Source: Mycobacterium sp. (GTDB lineage Bacteria; Actinomycetota; Actinomycetes; Mycobacteriales; Mycobacteriaceae). From it: a DNA stretch of 64,000 nucleotides. The stretch covers positions 1 through 64,000 of the forward strand of contig JAGYKK010000014.1 in the NCBI GenBank assembly GCA_018401645.1. Reading direction: 5' to 3'. The notes beneath the pieces are model-generated. The model did no database searches. It worked only from the letters and a program-made list of their open reading frames with translations, and had not been told where the DNA came from. Every line of letters starts with the position of its first letter. Position 1 is the stretch's first letter. Both the position numbers and the translations under genes were made by a program. Of this stretch, positions 57,918-64,000 are shown piece by piece.

Positions 57918-59905
57918 GCGCCGAAGACCTGCCGGGGGTAACCGAACTACTGACCGCCGCGGTCGACGCACTCGGCGGTACCCAGCGGCCGGGTCAGGTT
58001 CAGATGGCCGAGGCGGTGGCGCACGCGTTCGCCACCGGTGAGCATCTCGCGGTGCAGGCCGGTACCGGCACGGGCAAGTCGCTGGCCTACCTGGTTCCAG
58101 CGATCGCCCGGGCCTTGACCGAAGAGTCGCCGGTGGTGGTGTCCACCGCGACGATCGCACTGCAGCGCCAGCTCGTCGACCGCGACCTGCCCCGGCTGGT
58201 CGACGCTTTGGTTGACCAGCTGCCCCGGCGCCCACGTTTCGCGTTGTTGAAGGGGCGTCGAAACTACCTGTGCCTCAACAAGGTTCACAACGGCGCCACT
58301 GACGACGCATCCGACGTGCCCCAGGAGGAACTCTTCTCCCCGGTGGCCTCCAGCGCACTGGGCCGCGACGTGCTACGCCTAACGGAATGGGCGTCGGTCA
58401 CCGAAACCGGTGACCGCGACGAGTTGAGCCCCGGCGTTCCGGAGCGGTCGTGGTCCCAGGTCAGCGTCTCGGCCCGGGAATGCCTCGGGATGGCCCGCTG
58501 CCCGTTCGGTACCGACTGCTTCGCCGAGAAGGCCCGCGCCGAGGCTGGCCGCGCGGACGTCGTCGTGACCAACCACGCCCTGCTGGCCATCGACGCGATC
58601 GCCGAGGCATCGGTGCTGCCCGAACATCACCTGCTCGTGATCGATGAGGCGCACGAGCTGACCGACCGGGTCACCTCGGCGGCCACCAACGGCGGCCAGC
58701 AGGCGCAGGGCGGCAACCCGCCGCGTCGCCCGGTTGGTCGACCCCGAACTCAGCTCGCGTCTGGAGGCGGCGGTGGCGACATTCTCGCGGCGATTCACGA
58801 CACCGCGCCGGGCCGGATGGACTATCTCGACGATGAGCTCAAGACGTATCTCACCGCATTGCGCGACGCCGCCGCCGCGGCGCGCTCCGGAATCGACCCC
58901 GGCCCGGCTGATCCCAAGGCGGCCGCTGCGCGCACCGAGGCGATCGCCGCACTGAGCGACATCGCCGACACCGCCGCCCGCGCATTGGACTCCTTCGGAC
59001 CGGCGATCCCGGATCGCACCGATGTCGTCTGGCTCGACCACGAGGAGCAACGGGGTTCGGGCGCAACAGGACCGAGGCCGGTGCTGCGGGTTGCCCCGTT
59101 GTCGGTCGCGGCTCTGCTGCGGGGCCGACTCTTCGACACCGCGACGACGGTACTGACGTCCGCGACCCTGACCGTCGGCGGCACGTTCGACGCGATGGCA
59201 AGCGCCTGGGGCCTGGCCGACGGGCCCAAGTGGCAGGGCCTCGACGTCGGATCGCCCTTCGATCACGCCAAGGCCGGCATCCTCTACATCGCGGCCCACC
59301 TGCCACCACCGGGGCGCGACGGCGCAGGCGCAGACGATCAACTCGACGAGATCGCCGGGCTTATCGAGGCCTGCGGTGGGCGCACACTGGGGCTGTTCTC
59401 GTCCATGCGCGCGGCCAAGGCGGCGGCCGAGTCGATGCGCCAGCGATTGGACACCCCGGTGTTGTGCCAGGGTGAAGACGGCACTGCGGCATTGGTCGAG
59501 AGGTTCGCCGCCGATCCGCAGACGTCACTGTTCGGCACGCTGTCGCTGTGGCAGGGTGTCGATGTTCCCGGCTCGTCGTGCTCGCTGGTGATCATCGACC
59601 GCATTCCGTTTCCCCGGCCCGACGATCCTCTGCTGACCGCGCGCCAACGCGCCGTCGCGGCCCGTGGCGGCAACGGCTTCATGACGGTCGCCGCCGGGCA
59701 TGCGGCACTGCTGCTGGCGCAGGGCGCCGGGCGGTTGCTGCGCCGCATCGAGGACCGCGGCGTTGTTGCGATCCTGGACTCGCGGATCGCGACCGCGCGC
59801 TACGGCGGATACCTGCGGGCGTCGCTGCCGCCGTTCTGGGTGACCACCGACCCTGCGGTGGTCCGCAGGGCGCTTCAGCGGTTGCACACGCCGTCGGGCG
59901 AATGA
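57914..59905 (+). CDS. dinG: ATP-dependent helicase, DinG/XPD type
   Basis: A 663-residue superfamily 2 DNA helicase with a predicted iron-sulfur cluster. Walker A is QAGTGTGKSLAYLVP; Cys of the cluster are seen in GRRNYLCLNK, ARECLGMARCPFGTDCF; DEAH box is LLVIDEAHELTD; later motifs are TVLTSATLTVGG and SLWQGVDVPGSSCSLVIIDR with QGAGRLLRR. Between about 58690 and 58790 the reading is out of frame: LVDPELSSRLEAAVATFS appears in another frame and the main frame resumes at AAIHDTAPGRMDYL, so two compensating indels are present. Co-translated with pncB. Confidence 0.92.
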   Translation: MSAEDLPGVTELLTAAVDALGGTQRPGQVQMAEAVAHAFATGEHLAVQAGTGTGKSLAYLVPAIARALTEESPVVVSTATIALQRQLVDRDLPRLVDALVDQLPRRPRFALLKGRRNYLCLNKVHNGATDDASDVPQEELFSPVASSALGRDVLRLTEWASVTETGDRDELSPGVPERSWSQVSVSARECLGMARCPFGTDCFAEKARAEAGRADVVVTNHALLAIDAIAEASVLPEHHLLVIDEAHELTDRVTSAATNGGQQAQGGNPPRRPVGRPRTQLASGGGGGDILAAIHDTAPGRMDYLDDELKTYLTALRDAAAAARSGIDPGPADPKAAAARTEAIAALSDIADTAARALDSFGPAIPDRTDVVWLDHEEQRGSGATGPRPVLRVAPLSVAALLRGRLFDTATTVLTSATLTVGGTFDAMASAWGLADGPKWQGLDVGSPFDHAKAGILYIAAHLPPPGRDGAGADDQLDEIAGLIEACGGRTLGLFSSMRAAKAAAESMRQRLDTPVLCQGEDGTAALVERFAADPQTSLFGTLSLWQGVDVPGSSCSLVIIDRIPFPRPDDPLLTARQRAVAARGGNGFMTVAAGHAALLLAQGAGRLLRRIEDRGVVAILDSRIATARYGGYLRASLPPFWVTTDPAVVRRALQRLHTPSGE

Positions 59906-59931
59906 GCCGGTGCGCGATCTATTGTGGTCGC

Positions 59932-61377
59932 ATGCGCGTCGCCGGCGGTATCGGTCGCCTGCTGAGCGCCGCGGTCGGCGGCGCGGCACTCCTGGCAGGC
60001 TGCGGTACGGCCATCTCGGGCAACCCCGTGTCGGTGCACTCCGATCCGTTCAAGGTGGCCGGACTGGAGGCCGTCGACGGCCCCACCGGTCTGCGCCCGA
60101 ATGCCAAAGCGCAAACCCGTGAGGTGACCGACACCGACGGCGGGCAGATCGACGAACTCGCCGGCCAGTCGATCAGCGACCTCGAGGAGTTCTGGCGGTT
60201 CGCCTACCCGGATACCTTCGACGCCGAACTCGTGCCGGTCCAAGCGGTGATCTCCTGGGATTCCGACGCCCCCGACGGGATGTTCTGCGGCGAGACCACC
60301 GAGGGTCTGGTCAACGCCGCATTCTGCGAAACCGACGACACCATCGGCTGGGACCGCACGGTGCTGATGCCCGCCCTGAGACAGGCCAACGGCGACATGG
60401 CGATCACCATGGTGATGGCCCACGAGTACGGCCATGCAATCCAGAAGATGGCGACCCTCAACCCCCCGGGCGTGCCCTCCCTGGTGGCCGAGCAGCAGGC
60501 CGACTGCCTGGCCGGGGTCTACCTCCGCTGGGTGGCAGAGGGGAAGTCGCCACGGTTCACCCTCAACACCGGCGACGGGCTAAACAAGATTCTGGCGGCG
60601 ATGATCTCATTCCGCGACCCGGTGCTCAGCCAGAACGAGTACATCGGTGGTGACGAGCATGGTTCGGCGTTCGAACGCGTCTCGGCGTTCCAGTTCGGGT
60701 TCACCGACGGGGCCTCGGCGTGCGCGGCGATCAACCTTCCGGAGATCAAACAGCGCCGCGGCGATCTCCCGGTGGAGTTGCCGTCGGACCAAAGCGGCGA
60801 ATTACCGGTCACCGAGGCCTCCGTCGCCTCACTCGTCGAGGCACTGAACATCTTGTTTACCTCGAAAAGCCCACCGCAGTTGACCTTCGACGCCGCCTCC
60901 GCCGCCACCTGCCCGGACGCCCGTCCCAGCCCGCCGGTCTCGTTCTGTCCGGCCACCAATACCATCGCCGTAGACCTACCCGGCCTGCAGGCGATCGGCG
61001 CGCCCATCGAGGGCTTCGACGGAGCCGGCCTGCAGGGCGATAACACCGCCTACTCGGCGCTGATGTCGCGCTACATGATGGCCTGGCAGCACGAGCGTGG
61101 CGGACTGGTGCTCGACGGCGCCGGGGCGGGCCTGCGGACCGCCTGTCTGACCGGCGTCGCGACCACGAAACTATCCAGCACCGTGACCACGGCCGACGGC
61201 AACACGGTGGCTCTCTCCGCCGGGGACATCGACGAGGCGATATCGGGGTTGCTGACCAACGGACTGGTGGCCGGTGACGTCAACGGTGAGTCGGTGCCGG
61301 CCGGATTCTCCCGCATCGACGCCTTCCGGGTCGGGGTGCTCGGCGATGAGGACCGCTGTATCAAACGGTTCCCCTGA
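59932..61377 (+). CDS. Lipoprotein zinc metallopeptidase
   Basis: A 481-residue exported peptidase from ATG 59932. The lipobox LLAGC places the lipid-acceptor Cys at 24. The zinc motif is MVMAHEYGHAIQ (His 164, Glu 165, His 168), with a likely third ligand Glu 187 in SLVAEQQADCLAG, as in gluzincin-type neutral peptidases. Cys at several sites (MFCGETTE, FCETDD, TCPDA, FCPAT, RTACLTG) suggest disulfides. An ATG at 59902 overlaps dinG's stop but would spoil the signal. Its 3' end converges on the porin cluster. Substrate unknown. Confidence 0.85.
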   Translation: MRVAGGIGRLLSAAVGGAALLAGCGTAISGNPVSVHSDPFKVAGLEAVDGPTGLRPNAKAQTREVTDTDGGQIDELAGQSISDLEEFWRFAYPDTFDAELVPVQAVISWDSDAPDGMFCGETTEGLVNAAFCETDDTIGWDRTVLMPALRQANGDMAITMVMAHEYGHAIQKMATLNPPGVPSLVAEQQADCLAGVYLRWVAEGKSPRFTLNTGDGLNKILAAMISFRDPVLSQNEYIGGDEHGSAFERVSAFQFGFTDGASACAAINLPEIKQRRGDLPVELPSDQSGELPVTEASVASLVEALNILFTSKSPPQLTFDAASAATCPDARPSPPVSFCPATNTIAVDLPGLQAIGAPIEGFDGAGLQGDNTAYSALMSRYMMAWQHERGGLVLDGAGAGLRTACLTGVATTKLSSTVTTADGNTVALSAGDIDEAISGLLTNGLVAGDVNGESVPAGFSRIDAFRVGVLGDEDRCIKRFP

Positions 61378-61405
61378 CCTACACCGCTTCCCTGACTTAC
61401 ACCGC
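61369..61405. repeat. 18-19-bp direct duplication between convergent genes
   Basis: ttcccctgacctacaccgc (61369-61387) and ttccctgacttacaccgcc (61388-61406) are near copies; the first holds the metallopeptidase stop, the second the stop of the convergent porin gene. Confidence 0.65.
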
Positions 61406-62077
61406 CTTGGTGGCGCCATACCAGGACAGGATTGTCTCGCGTTCGGCAGTGGACCTGGCCAGGATGGCGTAGGAGCGGATGAATGACTCGCCCACGCAGC
61501 CGTCGATCCTGACCCGGTAGCTGCGGATCGACACCCGCGGTGCCTCGCCCTGGTATTGCTTCTTGGTCACCGGCACGGTGAGCACGATGCCGGGCTTGAG
61601 TGCGACGGTGAAACTGCCGCCGGCTTGGACGCCGGCATTCGGAATCGGGAGCACGCCCAGCCCGGGAACCGCGGCGATCCCGAACGATGCGTTACCACCG
61701 GCGTTGCCGCCGAGGAGGATACCGGGGCCGGTACCCATGTCGATACCGCAGCCGATCTGATAGCCCACCTCGAGGATGCCCTTGGGTGTCGCCCCGGAAC
61801 CGGTGACCGATCCGCGGAACACGCCGCCGACGAGGTACTCCCGGGTGGAGATCGCCGTCGTCAGGGGTGCGACCACCTGCTGGGTCTCCTCGGTCGCTGA
61901 GATCGTCAGTGTTGCGCCGTCGGTCGCGGTCAGCGTCGCGGGTGGGCTCGAGATCACCCTCCCGTCATCGACGACCGGCGCACCAGCCGAGCCGACAGGG
62001 TCCGGATCGGCCAGCGCGGGCAGCACCGGCATGATCAGGGCCGCGATCGCCGCCAGCGCCGCGGCAGACTTGAACAT
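61397..62077 (-). CDS. MspA-family porin-like protein 1
   Basis: A 226-residue protein from ATG 62077. Signal peptide (MFKSAAALAAIAALIMPVLPALA), then LTISATEETQQVVAPLTT, TREYLVGGVFRGSVTG, GILEVGYQIGCGIDMG, LKPGIVLTVPVTKKQY and RVRIDGCVGESFIRSY, ending SWYGATKAV. EVGYQIGCGIDM and the strand-rich body are typical of the MspA octameric outer-membrane porin family. It has two Cys (in GCGID and DGCVG). Starts 2 bases after the stop of the next porin, so it is last in a porin operon. Confidence 0.88.
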   Translation of the reverse strand: MFKSAAALAAIAALIMPVLPALADPDPVGSAGAPVVDDGRVISSPPATLTATDGATLTISATEETQQVVAPLTTAISTREYLVGGVFRGSVTGSGATPKGILEVGYQIGCGIDMGTGPGILLGGNAGGNASFGIAAVPGLGVLPIPNAGVQAGGSFTVALKPGIVLTVPVTKKQYQGEAPRVSIRSYRVRIDGCVGESFIRSYAILARSTAERETILSWYGATKAV

Positions 62078-62079
62078 CC

Positions 62080-62787
62080 TCACACCACCTTGGTGACGCC
62101 GAACCAGGACACGATGTCCTCGGCCTCGGCCGTCGAATTGGCCAGCGTCGCGTAGGAACGAATGAACGACTCGCCCACGCAACCGTCGATCTTGACCCGG
62201 TAGTCGCTGACCACCACCTCGGGCGCGGCGCCCTTATAAGCCTTCTTGGTGACCGCAATGTTGTTGATGATGCCCGGTTTGAGATTGACGCCGACGGTCG
62301 CGTTGGTTCCGACGCCGGCCCCGACGATCCCGATCGGCGGAAGAATAAAGCCGCCCACCCCACCGAGTAGGGCATCGGATCCCAACGACGCCTGTGCGTT
62401 ACCGCCGATGAGCACACCCCCGCCGGTACTCATGTCGATGCCGCAGCCGATCTGATAGCCCACCTCGAAGATGCCCTCCGGCGCGGCCGAACCGGCGATC
62501 GACCCGGTGAACACCCCGCCGACGACGTACTCCCGGGTGGAGACTGCCGTCGTCAGGGGCGCGACCGCCGTCTGGGTCTCGTCCTTCGCCGAGATCGTCA
62601 GCGTGACCCCCTCCAAGGTGCTCGTCGCCGGCGGACTCGACGCGACCGGGCCGTCGGGGGCCGCGACGACCGGTGCCGCCGTGTCGGTCGGCCGTACGAC
62701 CGGCGGATGCGGGTATCTGCCATATCGGCAACGCCGCTCAATTGCCAGCACCACCGCGCTGCGCACCATGGATTTGACCATCTTCAT
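62080..62787 (-). CDS. MspA-family porin-like protein 2, signal peptide out of frame
   Basis: ATG 62787 (MKMVKSMVRSAVVLAI) overlaps the stop of porin 3 (ATGA). The hydrophobic core starts normally, but then ERRCRYGRYPHPPVVRP is out of frame; the expected signal end ALPIWQIPASAG lies in another frame at about 62735-62700 and the frame returns before TAAPVVAA. So two compensating indels leave an ORF but destroy the cleavage region. The mature part is intact: TREYVVGGVFTGSIAG, FEVGYQIGCGIDMSTGGG, LKPGIINNIAVTKKAYKG, KIDGCVGESFIRSYATL. Confidence 0.85.
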   Translation of the reverse strand: MKMVKSMVRSAVVLAIERRCRYGRYPHPPVVRPTDTAAPVVAAPDGPVASSPPATSTLEGVTLTISAKDETQTAVAPLTTAVSTREYVVGGVFTGSIAGSAAPEGIFEVGYQIGCGIDMSTGGGVLIGGNAQASLGSDALLGGVGGFILPPIGIVGAGVGTNATVGVNLKPGIINNIAVTKKAYKGAAPEVVVSDYRVKIDGCVGESFIRSYATLANSTAEAEDIVSWFGVTKVV

Positions 62788-63530
62788 ACCGACTTCGTGA
62801 CGCCGAACCACGACACGATGTCCTCGACCTCAGCAGCCGAGTTGGCCAGCGTCGCGTAGGAGCGGATGAACGACTCACCCACGCAGCCGTCGATCCTGAC
62901 CCGGAAGTTGCGCACCTCCACCTCGGGCGCGGCGCCCTTGTAGACCTTCTTGGTCACTGGAATGTTGTTGATGATGCCCGGCTTGAGGTTGACGCCGAGG
63001 GTTCCGTTGATTCCGACGCCGCCTCCCGCGATGGGAATCAGGATGGGAACGGCGGGAAGGATTCCGAGGTCGACGCCCAACGCCCTGCGTTACCACCGAG
63101 GCACACCGCCTGCCGCCGGTACTCTATCGATGCCGCAGCCGATCTGATAGCCCACCTCGAAGATGCCCTCCGGCGCGGCCGAACCGGCGATCGACCCGGT
63201 GAACACCCCGCCGACGACGTACTCCCGGGTGGAGATCGCCGTCGTCAGGGGTAGGACCGGCATCTGGGTCTCGTCCTGCGCTGAGATCGTGAGCGTGACG
63301 CCCTCGAGGGTGCTGGTCACGGGCGGACCCGAGGCGACCCTTCCGTCGACCGCCGGGGAGGTTCCGGCTGGCGCGGCGGTGGCGACGACCGGGGTCGCCA
63401 CGTCCGAGTCAGCCGGGACGGCCGGGTCGGCGGGGACGGGATCGGCCGACACCGGTGACGACGACATTAGCAACGCCGACACCGCTGCCAGCACCGCCGT
63501 ACCCCGCAACATTCCCGCCAACCTCCTCAA
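62784..63530 (-). CDS. MspA-family porin-like protein 3, frameshifted in the middle
   Basis: ATG 63530 (MRRLAGMLRGTAVLAAVSALLM) gives a clear signal peptide and a linker rich in Ala, Pro and Val. The frame continues to FEVGYQIGCGID and then leaves at about 63110 (RVPAAGG); it resumes by 63065 (DLGILPAVPILIP). The missing part is the short STGGG-type loop that the neighbours have. The second Cys is in RIDGCVGESFIRSYATLANS. Ends FGVTKSV. Overlaps porin 2 by four bases. Confidence 0.85.
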
Positions 63531-63616
63531 CGCGGCAACTATTGGAGGAAAATTACCTGCCGCGGTGAGGGCTCGACTGCCGATTGGGCAAACCCACGGA
63601 TGTCCGGCCGATTTCG

Positions 63617-64000
63617 CTAAACGGCTTTGGTCGTGCCGAACCAGGACAGGATCGCCTCGCCCTCATCGGTGGACTTGCTGATCGTCACGTAGGAGCGGAT
63701 GAACGACTCGCCAACGCAACCATCGATCGTGATCCGGAAATTGCTGATCGACACCCACGGGTCAGCGCCTTTGTACCTCTTCTTGGTGACCGGGATGTTG
63801 TTGATGATCCCGGGCTTGAGACCGACGGTGACGCCACCGCCGAGCTGGCCCCCGACGCCGGGGGCGAGGCCGTCGGCGAGAACCCCTTCGAAATCCAGGC
63901 CGAAGTAACCGAGAGACGCATTGAGCCCCCCATTGCCGTTGAGCAAGACCCCGCCGCCGGTCGTCATGTCGATACCGCAGCCGATCTCATAGCCCACCTG
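63617..64000 (-). CDS. MspA-family porin-like protein 4, 5' end beyond the window
   Basis: The window cuts this gene; the visible 128 codons start within VGYEIGCGIDMTTGGG and continue LNGNGGLNASLGYFG, GVTVGLKPGIINNIPVTKKRY and RITIDGCVGESFIRSY, ending SWFGTTKAV. Both family Cys are kept. It is 87 bases before the start of porin 3 and reads in the same direction, so all four may form one transcript. Confidence 0.85.
   Translation of the reverse strand, partial: QVGYEIGCGIDMTTGGGVLLNGNGGLNASLGYFGLDFEGVLADGLAPGVGGQLGGGVTVGLKPGIINNIPVTKKRYKGADPWVSISNFRITIDGCVGESFIRSYVTISKSTDEGEAILSWFGTTKAV

Overview
The window is chromosomal DNA from a mycobacterium outside the tuberculosis complex, probably a Mycolicibacterium-type environmental species. 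It is GC-rich and carries a single-chain type I fatty acid synthase, DosR/DosS, mycobacterial-type L,D-transpeptidase lipoprotein and four MspA-family porins, a family that tuberculosis-complex species lack. From memory of M. tuberculosis gene order, two blocks are syntenic: about 1-22.8 kb corresponds to Rv2509-Rv2525c, and about 49.2-59.9 kb to Rv1343c-Rv1329c. The DNA between them is an accessory dormancy and membrane region.

Layout. 1-12.5 kb: SDR, HerA/DUF853-type ATPase, orn, tRNA-His, a family 2 glycosyltransferase, an exported Ala-rich protein, ldtB, tRNA-Lys, an IS481-family element directly after that tRNA, two LAS-type metallopeptidase-like exported paralogues flanking bcp, a DUF3618 protein, a broken M20 peptidase and acpS. 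12.5-21.7 kb: fas. 22-39 kb: a Tat-exported Rv2525c homologue, PEP synthase, and a DosR-regulon-like island (Rv2004c-like kinase/ATPase, two Acg-type nitroreductases, phosphoribosyltransferase, pfkB, two universal stress proteins, dosR, dosS, an otsB1-like trehalose enzyme). A good DosR box lies in the divergent promoter at 26.68 kb and another before the nitroreductase at 38.9 kb. 39-49 kb: Mce-associated-type membrane proteins, small exported proteins, acetoacetyl-CoA synthetase, an SDR, a badly broken LPG-synthase-type membrane protein, an SDR/histidine-kinase chimera and tRNA-Leu. 49-60 kb: two small membrane proteins, a VapBC-like pair, rdgB, rph, an Rv1339-type phosphodiesterase, murI, rhomboid, a DmpA/P1-type peptidase, a DUF2017 gene, clpS, pncB and dinG. 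60-64 kb: a zinc-metallopeptidase lipoprotein, then four tandem MspA-like porins read toward it, the last cut by the window end.

Reading quality is uneven. Several genes, including the normally essential fas and murI, are broken by one-base changes, often in homopolymers, while long neighbouring stretches are clean; sequencing error is the simplest explanation there. Other lesions are larger: an internal deletion in the M20 peptidase, short in-frame deletions in dosS and one nitroreductase, a glmS-like patch replacing the catalytic motif region of otsB1, and the SDR/kinase chimera. These could be real rearrangements or assembly chimeras and should be checked on reads.

The most distinctive intact structure is the pncB leader: a 17-bp tandem repeat whose copies each supply a GTG start and a six-codon mini-ORF whose TGA overlaps the next GTG, ending in the pncB start itself. 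Short direct duplications of similar size occur at several other gene borders in the window.
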